Origin: Euonymus europaeus
Lineage: Eukaryota; Streptophyta; Magnoliopsida; Celastrales; Celastraceae
Reading direction: 5' to 3'
DNA length: 64,000 nt
NCBI GenBank assembly: GCA_963580455.1
Contig: OY756969.1
Span: forward strand, 12,744,760-12,808,759
Shown: piece after piece, positions 27,101 through 38,965 of the stretch
How the letters are laid out: every line of letters begins with the position of its first letter
Position numbering within the stretch: the stretch's first letter is position 1
Translations under genes and position numbers: made by a program
The notes under the pieces: generated by a model
Told to the model about the DNA's origin: nothing
Database searches by the model: none
The model's input: only the letters and a program-made list of their open reading frames with translations

Positions 27101-29325
27101 GTTGAGCAACTTCGGACCGTGAAAGTTGCTCGGGGTACACTTTTTATTGTTCTTCTATGTGAAATTTTACGAGTATAAAGCTTCCAATATTATTTCGATG
27201 TCAAAAGAGCAAGTTTCTATGACAAAATGGACAAAACCTTTAAAAGCTCCTTCGTAGTTAGAGTTGAGCAACTTCGGACCATCAAAGTTGCTCGGTGTAC
27301 ACTTTTTATTGTTCTTCTATGTGAAATTGTAAGAGTATAAGCTTCTTAGATTATTTTGATGTCAAAACAACAAGTTTCTATGACAAATGGACAAAACAGT
27401 TAAAAGCTCTTTCATAGAAAGAGTTGAGCAACTTCGGACCATTAAAGTTGCTCGGGGTACACTTTTTATTGTTCTTCTATGTCAAATTCGACAAGTATAA
27501 GCCCGCTAGATTATTTTGATGCGGAAACACAAACTTTCTATGACAAATGGACAAAACCGTTAAAAGCTCCTCCATAAAGAGAGTTGAGCAAATTCTGACC
27601 ATCAAAGTTGCTCGGGGTACACTTTTTATTGTTCTTCTATGTCAAATTCTACGAGTAATAAGCTTGCTAGATTATTTCGATGCCAATACACCAAGTTTCT
27701 ATGACAAATGGACAAAACCGTTAAAAGGTCCTCCATAGAGAGAGTTGAGCAACTTCGGACCATCAAAGTTGATAGGGGTACACTTTTTATTGTTCTTCTA
27801 TGTCAAATTCTACGAGTATAAGCTTGCTAGATTATTTAGTTGCCAAAACACCAACTTTCTATGACAAATGGACAAAACCGTTAAAAGCTCATCCATAGAG
27901 AGAGTTGAGCAACTTCGGACTATCCAAGTTGCTCGGTGTACACTTTTTATTGTTCTCCTATGTGAAATTTTACGAGTATAAGCTTGCTAGATTATTTAGA
28001 TGCCAAAACACCAACTTTCTATGACAAGTGGACAAAACCTTTAAAAGCTCATCGATAAAGAGAGTTGAGCAACTTCGGATCATCAAAGTTGCTCGGTGTA
28101 CACTTTTTATTGTTCTTCTATGTGAAATTTTACGAGTATAAAACTTGCTAGATTATTTTGATGCGGAAACACAAACTTTCTATGACAAATGGACAAAACA
28201 GTTAAAAGCTCCTCCATAGAGAGAGTTGAGCAATTTCGGACCATCAAAGTTGATAGGGGTACACTTTTTATTGTTCTTCTATGTCAAATTCTACGAGTAT
28301 AAGCTTGCCAGATTATTTCGATGCCAATACACTAAGTTTCTATGATAAATGGACAAAACAGTTAAAAGGTCCTTTATAGAGAGAGTTGAACAACTTCGGA
28401 CAATGAAAGTTGCACGGGTTACACTTTTTATTGTTCTCCTATGTGAAATTTTACGAGTATAAGCTTGCAAGATTATTTCGATGCCAAAATACCAACTTTC
28501 TATGACAAATGGACAAAACCGTTAAAAGCTCCAACATAGAGAGAGTCGAGCAACTTTGGACCATTTAAGTTGCTCGGGGTACACTTTTTATTGTTCTTCT
28601 ATGTCAAATTCTACAAGTATAAAACTTGCTAGATTGTATTGATGCGGAAACACAAACTTTCTATGACAAATGGACAAAACCGTTAAAAGCTCCTCCATAG
28701 AGAGAGTTGAGCAACTTCGGACCATCAAAGTTGATAGGGGTACACTTTTTATTATTTTTCTATGTCAAATTCTACGAGTATAAGCTTGCTAGATTATTTC
28801 GATTCCAATACACTAAGTTTCTATGATAAATGGACAAAACAGTTAAAAGGTCCTTCATAGAGAGAGTTGAGCAACTTCGGACCATGAAAGTTGCTCGGTG
28901 TACACTTTTTATTGTTCTTCTATGTGAAATTTTACGAGTATAAAGCTTCCAAGATTATTTCGATGTCAAAAGAGCAAGTTTCTATGACAAAATTGACAAA
29001 ACCTTTAAAAGCTCCTTCGTAGTTAGAGTTGAGCAACTTCGGACCATCAAAGTTGCTCGGTGTACGCTTTTTATTGTTCTTCTATGTGAAATTGTAAGAG
29101 TATAAGCTTCTTAGATTATTTTGATGTCAAAACAACAAGTTTCTATGACAAATGGACAAAACAGTTAAAAGCTCTTTCACAGAGAGAGTTGAGCAACTTC
29201 GGACCATTAAAGTTGCTCGGGGTACACTTTTTATTGTTCTTCTATGTCAAATTCGACAAGTATAAGCCCGCTAGATTATTTTGATGCGGAAACACAAACT
29301 TTCTATGATAAATGGACAAAACCGT
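21162..29325. repeat. A3: 9.3 kb HOR unit with a six-monomer deletion, truncated into block B
   Basis: It is collinear with A2 at a shift of 9300 up to about 27.1 kb, after which the shift drops to 8337 (19210 corresponds to 27547). Thus 963 bp are missing, removing most of the second half of the internal seven-monomer duplication. The join is near 27190-27290. Collinearity with A2 stops at about 29325, where the expected aaaacattcaaaagg tail is replaced by an aaaaccgttaaaagct tail. The segment from 28375 onward is at the same time the start of the 10-monomer HOR of block B. Confidence 0.75.
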
Positions 29326-29979
29326 TAAAAGCTCCTCCATAAAGAGAGTTGAGCAAATTCTGACCATCAAAGTTGCTCGGGGTACACTTTTTATTGTTCT
29401 TCTATGTCAAATTCTACGAGTATAAGCTTGCCAGATTATTTCGATGCCAATACACTAAGTTTCTATGATAAATGGACAAAACAGTTAAAAGGTCCTTTAT
29501 AGAGAGAGTTGAGCAACTTCGGACAATGAAAGCTGCACGGGTTACACTTTTTATTGTTCTTCTATGTGAAATTTTACGAGTATAAAGCTTCCTAGATTAT
29601 TTCGATGTCAAAAGAGCAACTTTCTATGACAAATGGACAAAACCGTTAAAAGCCCCTTCGTAGAGAGAGTTGAGCAACTTCGGACCATGAAAGTTGCTCG
29701 GTGTACACTTTTTATTGTTCTCCTATGTGAAATTTTACGAGTATAAGCTTGCAAGATTATTTCGATGCCAAAATACCAACTTTCTATGACAAATGGACAA
29801 AACCGTTAAAAGCTCCAACATAGAGAGAGTCGAGCAACTTTGGACTATTTAAGTTGCTCGGGGTACACTTTTTATTGTTCTTCTATGTCAAATTCTACAA
29901 GTATAAAACTTGCTAGATTGTAAAGATGCGGAAACACAAACTTTCTATGACAAATGGACAAAACCGTTAAAAGCTCCTC
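28375..29979. repeat. B1: 10-monomer HOR unit (1605 bp)
   Basis: The sequence repeats at a shift of 1605 bp three times downstream. Its first ~950 bp is the end of A3, so this HOR appears to have arisen from an A-type unit joined to other monomers. Private changes include ggacaatg at about 28399 and 29522, tacgctttt near 29065 and tattattttt near 28750. Confidence 0.75.
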
Positions 29980-31584
29980 CATAGAGAGAGTTGAGCAACT
30001 TCGGACCATGAAAGTTGCACGGGTTACACTTTTTATTGTTCTCCTATGTGAAATTTTACGAGTATAAGCTTGCAAGATTATTTCGATGCCAAAATACCAA
30101 CTTTCTATGACAAATGGACAAAACCGTTAAAAGCTCCAACATAGAGAGAGTCGAGCAACTTTGGACCATTTAAGTTGCTCGGGGTACACTTTTTATTGTT
30201 CTTCTATGTCAAATTCTACAAGTATAAAACTTGCTAGAATGTATTGATGCGGAAACACAAACTTTCTATGACAAATGGACAAAACCGTTAAAAGCTCCTC
30301 CATAGAGAGAGTTGAGCAACTTCGGACCATCAAAGTTGATAGGGGTACACTTTTTATTGTTTTTCTATGTCAAATTCTACGAGTATAAGCTTACTAGATT
30401 ATTTCGATTCCAATACACTAAGTTTCTATGATAAATAGACAAAACAGTTAAAAGGTCCTTCATAGAGAGAGTTGAGCAACTTCGGACCATGAAAGTTGCT
30501 CGGTGTACACTTTTTATTGTTCTTCTATGTGAAATTTTACGAGTATAAAGCTTCCAAGATTATTTCGATGTCAAAAGAGCAAGTTTCTATGACAAAATTG
30601 ACAAAACCTTTAAAAGCTCCTTCGTAGTTAGAGTTGAGCAACTTCGGACCATCAAAGTTGCTCGGTGTACACTTTTTATTGTTCTTCTATGTGAAATTGT
30701 AAGAGTATAAGCTTCTTAGATTATTTTGATGTCAAAACAACAAGTTTCTATGACAAATGGACAAAACAGTTAAAAGCTCTTTCACAGAGAGAGTTGAGCA
30801 ACTTCGGACCATTAAAGTTGCTCGGGGTACACTTTTTATTGTTCTTCTATGTCAAATTCGACAAGTATAAGCCCGCTAGATTATTTTGATGCGGAAACAC
30901 AAACTTTCTATGATAAATGGACAAAACCGTTAAAAGCTCCTCCATAAAGAGAGTTGAGCAAATTCTGACCATAAAAGTTGCTCGGGGTACACTTTTTATT
31001 GTTCTTCTATGTCAAATTCTACGAGTATAAGCTTGCCAGATTATTTCGATGCCAATACACTAAGTTTCTATGATAAATGGACAAAACAGTTAAAAGGTCC
31101 TTTATAGAGAGAGTTGAGCAACTTCGGACCATGAAAGTTGCACGGGTTACACTTTTTATTGTTCTTCTATGTGAAATTTTACGAGTATAAAGCTTCCTAG
31201 ATTATTTCGATGTCAAAAGAGCAACTTTCTATGACAAATGGACAAAACCGTTAAAAGCCCCTTCGTAGAGAGAGTTGAGCAACTTCGGACCATGAAAGTT
31301 GCTCGGTGTACACTTTTTATTGTTCTCCTATGTGAAATCTTACGAGTATAAGCTTGCAAGATTATTTCGATGCCAAAATACCAACTTTCTATGACAAATG
31401 GACAAAACCGTTAAAAGCTCCAACATAGAGAGAGTCGAGCAACTTTGGACTATTTAAGTTGCTCGGGGTACACTTTTTATTGTTCTTCTATGTCAAATTC
31501 TACAAGTATAAAACTTGCTAGATTGTAAAGATGCGGAAACACAAACTTTCTATGACAAATGGACAAAACCGTTAAAAGCTCCTC
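29980..31584. repeat. B2: 10-monomer HOR unit (1605 bp)
   Basis: The subtype order, named by key bases, is: gcacgggtt; gtcgag with ccattt; gatagggg; catgaaag with aaagcttccaag; gtagttag with attgtaagag; ccattaaag with cccgctag; aaattctgacc; tatagag with gcacgggtt; cgtagag with gcttgcaag; gtcgag with gactattt. Six of these ten have an intact dyad. It shares aaatcttacg (31338) with B3 but not with B1. Confidence 0.8.
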
Positions 31585-33189
31585 CATAGAGAGAGTTGAG
31601 CAACTTCGGACCATGAAAGTTGCACGGGTTACACTTTTTATTGTTCTCCTATGTGAAATTTTACGAGTATAAGCTTGCAAGATTATTTCGATGCCAAAAT
31701 ACCAACTTTCTATGACAAATGGACAAAACCGTTAAAAGCTCCAACATAGAGAGAGTCGAGCAACTTTGGACCATTTAAGTTGCTCGGGGTACACTTTTTA
31801 TTGTTCTTCTATGTCAAATTCTACAAGTATAAAACTTGCTAGAATGTATTGATGCGGAAACACAAACTTTCTATGACAAATGGACAAAACCGTTAAAAGC
31901 TTCTCCATAGAGAGAGTTGAGCAACTTCGGACCATCAAAGTTGATAGGGGTACACTTTTTATTGTTTTTCTATGTCAAATTCTACGAGTATAAGCTTGCT
32001 AGAATATTTCGATTCCAATACACTAAGTTTCTATGATAAATGGACAAAACAGTTAAAAGGTCCTTCATAGAGAGAGTTGAGCAACTTCGGACCATGAAAG
32101 TTGCTCGGTGTACACTTTTTATTGTTCTTCTATGTGAAATTTTACGAGTATAAAGCTTCCAAGATTATTTCGATGTCAAAAGAGCAAGTTTCTATGACAA
32201 AATTGACAAAACCTTTAAAAGCTCCTTCGTAGTTAGAGTTGAGCAACTTCGGACCATCAAAGTTGCTCGGTGTACACTTTTTATTGTTCTTCTATGTGAA
32301 ATTGTAAGAGTATAAGCTTCTTAGATTATTTTGATGTCAAAACAACAAGTTTCTATGACAAATGGACAAAACAGTTAAAAGCTCTTTCACAGAGAGAGTT
32401 GAGCAACTTCGGACCATTAAAGTTGCTCGGGGTACACTTTTTATTGTTCTTCTATGTCAGATTCGACAAGTATAAGCCCGCTAGATTATTTTGATGCGGA
32501 AACACAAACTTTCTATGATAAATGGACAAAACCGTTAAAAGCTCCTCCATAAAGAGAGTTGAGCAAATTCTGACCATCAAAGTTGCTCGGGGTACACTTT
32601 TTATTGTTCTTCTATGTCAAATTCTACGAGTATAAGCTTGCCAGATTATTTCGATGCCAATACACTAAGTTTCTATGATAAATGGACAAAACAGTTAAAA
32701 GGTCCTTTATAGAGAGAGTTGAGCAACTTCGGACCATGAAAGTTGCACGGGTTACACTTTTTATTGTTCTTCTATGTGAAATTTTACGAGTATAAAGCTT
32801 CCTAGATTATTTCGATGTCAAAAGAGCAACTTTCTATGACAAATGGACAAAACCGTTAAAAGCCCCTTCGTAGAGAGAGTTGAGCAACTTCGGACCATGA
32901 AAGTTGCTCGGTGTACACTTTTTATTGTTCTCCTATGTGAAATCTTACGAGTATAAGCTTGCAAGATTATTTCGATGCCAAAATACCAACTTTCTATGAC
33001 AAATGGACAAAACCGTTAAAAGCTCCAACATAGAGAGAGTCGAGCAACTTTGGACTATTTAAGTTGCTCGGGGTACACTTTTTATTGTTCTTCTATGTCA
33101 AATTCTACAAGTATAAAACTTGCTAGATTGTAAAGATGCGGAAACACAAACTTTCTATGACAAATGGACAAAACCGTTAAAAGCTCCTC
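31585..33189. repeat. B3: 10-monomer HOR unit (1605 bp)
   Basis: It is collinear with B2 with only a handful of substitutions seen, for example agcttctcc near 31900, tagaatatttc near 32001 and tgtcagattc near 32460. The aaatcttacg variant is shared with B2, which places B2 and B3 as the closest pair. Confidence 0.8.
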
Positions 33190-34340
33190 CATAGAGAGAG
33201 TTGAGCAACTTCGGACCATGAAAGTTGCACGGGTTACACTTTTTATTGTTCTCCTATGTGAAATTTTACGAGTATAAGCTTGCAAGATTATTTCGATGCC
33301 AAAATACCAACTTTCTATGACAAATGGACAAAACCGTTAAAAGCTCCAACATAGAGAGAGTCGAGCAACTTTGGACCATTTAAGTTGCTCGGGGTACACT
33401 TTTTATTGTTCTTCTATGTCAAATTCTACAAGTATAAAACTTGCTAGAATGTATTGATGCGGAAACACAAACTTTCTATGACAAATGGACAAAACCGTTA
33501 AAAGCTCCTCCACAGAGAGAGTTGAGCAACTTCGGACCATCAAAGTTGATAGGGGTACACTTTTTATTGTTTTTCTATGTCAAATTCTACGAGTATAAGC
33601 TTGCTAGATTATTTCGATTCCAATACACTAAGTTTCTATGATAAATGGACAAAACAGTTAAAAGGTCCTTCATAGAGAGAGTTGAGCAACTTCGGACCAT
33701 GAAAGTTGCTCGGTGTACACTTTTTATTGTTCTTCTATGTGAAATTTTACGAGTATAAAGCTTCCAAGATTATTTCGATGTCAAAAGAGCAAGTTTCTAT
33801 GACAAAATTGACAAAACCTTTAAAAGCTCCTTCGTAGTTAGAGTTGAGCAACTTCGGACCATCAAAGTTGCTCGGTGTACACTTTTTATTGTTCTTCTAT
33901 GTGAAATTGTAAGAGTATAAGCTTCTTAGATTATTTTGATGTCAAAACAACAAGTTTCTATGACAAATGGACAAAACAGTTAAAAGCTCTTTCACAGAGT
34001 GAGTTGAGCAACTTCGGACCATTAAAGTTGCTCGGGGTACACTTTTTATTGTTCTTCTATGTCAAATTCGACAAGTATAAGCCCGCTAGATTATTTTGAT
34101 GCGGAAACACAAACTTTCTATGATAAATGGACAAAACCGTTAAAAGCTCCTCCATAAAGAGAGTTGAGCAAATTCTGACCATCAAAGTTGCTCGGGGTAC
34201 ACTTTTTATTGTTCTTCTATGTCAAATTCTACGAGTATAAGCTTGCCAGATTATTTCGATGCCAATACACTAAGTTTCTATGATAAATGGACAAAACAGT
34301 TAAAAGGTCCTTTATAGAGAGAGTTGAGCAACTTCGGACC
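33190..34340. repeat. B4: partial 10-monomer HOR unit (~7 monomers)
   Basis: It follows B3 at a shift of 1605 until about 34340, where the expected catgaaagttgcacgg is replaced by catcaaagttgctcgg and a new order begins. Single changes include ccacagagag near 33511 and cagagtgag near 33999. The switch occurs inside a monomer, in sequence common to both subtypes. Confidence 0.75.
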
Positions 34341-37300
34341 ATCAAAGTTGCTCGGTGTACACTTGTTATTGTTCTTCTATGTGAAATTTTACGAGTATAA
34401 AACTTGCTAGATTATTTTGATGCGGAAACACAAACTTTCTATGACAAATGGACAAAACCGTTAAAAGCTCCTCCATAGAGAGAGTTGAGCAATTTCGGAC
34501 CATCAAAGTTGATAGGGGTACACTTTTTATTGTTCTTCTATGTCAAATTCTACGAGTATAAGCTTGCTAGATTATTTCGATGCCAATACACTAAGTTTCT
34601 ATGATAAATGGACAAAACAGTTAAAAGGTCCTTTATAGAGAGAGTTGAGCAACTTCGGACCATGAAAGTTGCACGGGTTACACTTTTTATTGTTCTTCTA
34701 TGTGAAATTTTACGAGTATAAAGCTTCCTAGATTATTTCGATGTCAAAAGAGCAACTTTTTATGACAAATGGACAAAACCGTTAAAAGCCCCTTCGTAGA
34801 GAGAGTTGAGAAACTTCGGACCATGAAAGTTGCTCGGTGTACACTTTTTATTGTTCTCCTATGTGAAATTTTACGAGTATAAGCTTGCAAGATTATTTCG
34901 ATGCCAAAATACCAACTTTCTATGACAAATGGACAAAACCGTTAAAAGCTCCAACATAGAGAGAGTCGAGCAACTTTGGACTATTTAAGTTGCTCGGGGT
35001 ACACTTTTTATTGTTCTTCTATGTCAAATTCTACAAGTATAAAACTTGCTAGATTGTAAAGATGCGGAAACACAAACTTTCTATGACAAATGGACAAAAC
35101 CGTTAAAAGCTCCTCCATAGAGAGAGTTGAGCAACTTCGGACCATCAAAGTTGATACGGGTACACTTTTTATTGTTTTTCTATGTCAAATTCTACGAGTA
35201 TAAGCTTGCTAGATTATTTCGATGCCAATACACTAAGTTTCTATGATAAATGGACAAAACAGTTAAAAAGTCCTTCATAGAGAGAGTTGAGCAACTTCGG
35301 ACCATGAAAGTTGCTCGGGGTACACTTTTTATTGTTCTTCTATGTGAAATTTTACGAGTATAAAGCTTCCAAGATTATTTCGATGTCAAAAGAGCAAGTT
35401 TCTATGACAAAATGGACAAAACCTTTAAAAGCTCCTTCGTCGTTAGAGTTGAGCAACTTCGGACCATCAAAGTTGCTCGGTGTACACTTTTTATTGTTCT
35501 TCTATGTGAAATTGTAAGAGTATAAGCTTCTTAGATTATTTTGATGTCAAAACAACAAGTTTCTATGACAAATGGACAAAACAGTTAAAAGCTCTTTCAT
35601 AGAGAGAGTTGAGCAACTTCGGACCATTAAAGTTGCTCGGGGTACACTTTTTATTGTTCTTCTATGTCAAATTCGACAAGTATAAGCCCGCTAGATTATT
35701 TTGATGCGGAAACACAAACTTTCTATGACAAATGGACAAAACCGTTAAAAGCTCCTCCATAAAGAGAGTTGAGCAAATTCTGACCATCAAAGTTGCTCGG
35801 GGTACACTTTTTATTGTTCTTCTATGTCAAATTCTACGAGTATAAGCTTGCTAGATTATTTCGATGCCAATACACCAAGTTTCTATGATAAATGGACAAA
35901 ACATTTAAAAGGTCATTCATAGAGAGAGTTGAGCAACTTTGGACCATCCAAGTTGCTCGGGGTACACTTTTTATTGTTCTTCTATGTCAAATTCTGTGTA
36001 TAAGCTTACTAGATTATTTAGTTGCCAAAACACCAACTTTCTATGACAAATGGACAAAACCGTTAAAAGCTCATCCATAGAGAGAGTTGAGCAACTTCGT
36101 ACTATCCAAGTTGCTCGGTGTACACTTTTTATTGTTCTCCTATGTGAAATTTTACGAGTATAAGCTTGCTAGATTATTTAGATGCCAAAACCCCAACTTT
36201 CTATGACAATTGGACAAAACCTTTAAAAGCTCATCGATAGAGAGAGTTGAGCAACTTCGGACCATCAAAGTTGCTCGGTGTACACTTTTTATTGTTCTTC
36301 TATGTGAAATTCAACAAGTATAAAACTTGCTAGATTATTTTGATGCGGAAACACAAACTTTCTATGACAAATGGAAAAAACCGTTAAAAGCTCCTCCATA
36401 GAGAGAGTTGAGCAATTTCGGACCATCAAAGTTGATAGGGGTACACTTTTTATTGTTCTTCTATGTCAAATTCTACGAGTATAAGCTTGCTAGATTATTT
36501 CGATGCCAATACACTAAGTTTCTATGATAAATGGACAACACAGTTAAAAGGTCCTTTATAGAGAGAGTTGAGCAACTTCGGACCATGAAAGTTGCACGGG
36601 TTACACTTTTTATTGTTCTTCTATGTGAAATTTTACGAGTATAAAGCTTCCTAGATTATTTCGATGTCAAAAGAGCAACTTTCTATGACAAATGGACAAA
36701 ACCGTTAAAAGCCCCTTCGTAGAGAGAGTTGAGCAACTTCGGACCATGAAAGTTGCTCGGTGTACACTTTTTATTGTTCTCCTATGTGAAATTTTACGAG
36801 TATAAGCTTGCAAGATTATTTCGATGCCAAAATACCAACTTTCTATGACAAATGGACAAAACCGTTAAAAGCTCCAACATAGAGAGAGTCGAGCAACTTT
36901 GGACTATTTAAGTTGCTCGGGGTACACTTTTTATTGTTCTTCAATGTCAAATTCTACAAGTATAAAACTCGCTAGATTGTAAAGATGCGGAAACACAAAC
37001 TTTCTATGACAAATGGACAAAACCGTTAAAAGCTCCTCCATAGAGAGAGTTGAGCAACTTCGGACCATCAAAGTTGATACGGGTACACTTTTTATTGTTT
37101 TTCTATGTCAAATTCTACGAGTATAAGCTTGCTAGATTATTTCGATGCCAATACACTAAGTTTCTATGATAAATGGACAAAACAGTTAAAAGGTCCTTCA
37201 TAGAGAGAGTTGAGCAACTTCGGACCATGAAAGTTGCTCGGGGTACACTTTTTATTGTTCCTCTATGAGAAATTTTACGAGTATAAAGCTTCCAAGATTA

Positions 37301-37840
37301 TTTCGATGTCAAAAGAGCAAGTTTCTATGACAAAATGGAGAAAACCTTTAAAAGCTCCTTCGTAGTTAGAGTTGAGCAACTTCGGACCATCAAAGTTGCT
37401 CGGTGTACACTTTTTATTGTTCTTCTATGTGAAATTGTAAGAGTATAAGCTTCTTAGATTATTTTGATGTCAAAACAACAAGTTTCTATGACAAATGGAC
37501 AAAACAGTTAAAAGCTCTTTCATAGAGAGAGTTGAGCAACTTTGGACCATTAAAGTTGCTCGGGGTACACTTTTTATTGTTCTTCTATGTCAAATTCGAC
37601 AAGTATAAGCCCGCTAGATTATTTTGATGCGGAAACACAAACTTTCTATGACAAATGGACAAAACCGTTAAAAGCTCCTCCATAGAGAGAGTTGAGCAAC
37701 TTCGGACCATCAAAGTTGATAGGGGTACACTTTTTATTGTTTTTCTATGTCAAATTCTACGAGTATAAGCTTGCTAGATTATTTAGATGCCAAAACACCA
37801 ACTTTCTATGACAAGTGGACAAAACCTTTAAAAGCTCATC
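34313..37840. repeat. C1: 22-monomer block (3528 bp)
   Basis: The first ~1.1 kb (34313-35417) recurs at 37841-38945 at a shift of 3528. Shared private variants include actttttatgac (34754 and 38282), gatacgggtac and cagttaaaaagtcc. The middle (around 35892-36080) recurs about 4171 bp downstream at 40063. Isolated substitutions include cttgttattg near 34363, gagaaactt near 34808 and gtcgttag near 35440. Confidence 0.65.
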
Positions 37841-38965
37841 GATAAACAGAGTTGAGCAACTTCGGACCATCAAAGTTGCTCGGTGTACACTTTTTATTGT
37901 TCTTCTATGTGAAATTTTACGAGTATAAAACTTGCTAGATTATTTTGATGCGGAAACACAAACTTTCTATGACAAATGGACAAAACCGTTAAAAGCTCCT
38001 CCATAGAGAGAGTTGAGCAATTTCGGACCATCAAAGTTGATAGGGGTACACTTTTTATTGTTCTTCTATGTCAAATTCTACGAGTATAAGCTTGCCAGAT
38101 TATTTCGATGCCAATACACTAAGTTTCTATGATAAATGGACAAAACAGTTAAAAGGTCCTTTATAGAGAGAGTTGAGCAACTTCGGACCATGAAAGTTGC
38201 ACGGGTTACACTTTTTATTGTTCTTGTATGTGAAATTTTACGAGTATAAAGCTTCCTAGATTATTTCGATGTCAAAAGAGCAACTTTTTATGACAAATGG
38301 ACAAAACCGTTAAAAGCCCCTTCGTAGAGAGAGTTGAGCAACTTCGGACCATGAAAGTTGCTCGGTGTACACTTTTTATTGTTCTCCTATGTGAAATTTT
38401 ACGAGTATAAGCTTGCAAGATTATTTCGATGCCAAAATACCAACTTTCTATGACAAATGGACAAAACCGTTAAAAGCTCCAACATAGAGAGAGTCGAGCA
38501 ACTTTGGACTATTTAAGTTGCTCGGGGTACACTTTTTATTGTTCTTCTATGTCAAATTCTACAAGTATAAAACTTGCTAGATTGTAAAGATGCGGAAACA
38601 CAAACTTTCTATGACAAATGGACAAAACCGTTAAAAGCTCCTCCATAGAGAGAGTTGAGCAACTTCGGACCATCAAAGTTGATACGGGTACACTTTTTAT
38701 TGTTTTTCTATGTCAAATTCTACGAGTATAAGCTTGCTAGATTATTTCGATGCCAATACACTAAGTTTCTATGATAAATGGACAAAACAGTTAAAAAGTC
38801 CTTCATAGAGAGAGTTGAGCAACTTCGGACCATGAAAGTTGCTCGGGGTACACTTTTTATTGTTCTTCTATGTGAAATTTTACGAGTATAAAGCTTCCAA
38901 GATTATTTCGATGTCAAAAGAGCAAGTTTCTATGACAAAATGGACAAAACCGTTAAAAGCCCCTT
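37841..38965. repeat. C2: partial copy of the 22-monomer block
   Basis: It follows C1 at a shift of 3528 to about 38945. C1 continues with cctttaaaagctccttcg, whereas this copy switches to an accgttaaaagccccttcg monomer. The jump is inside the conserved monomer tail. Confidence 0.65.

Noticed and set aside
33441..33641. Isolated 66-68 codon open frames at 33441 and 35311 on the + strand
   Set aside because: Each results from a single substitution removing a stop within a satellite monomer (ccacagag at 33511, gtcgttag at 35440). They are private to one copy, so chance is the simplest explanation.
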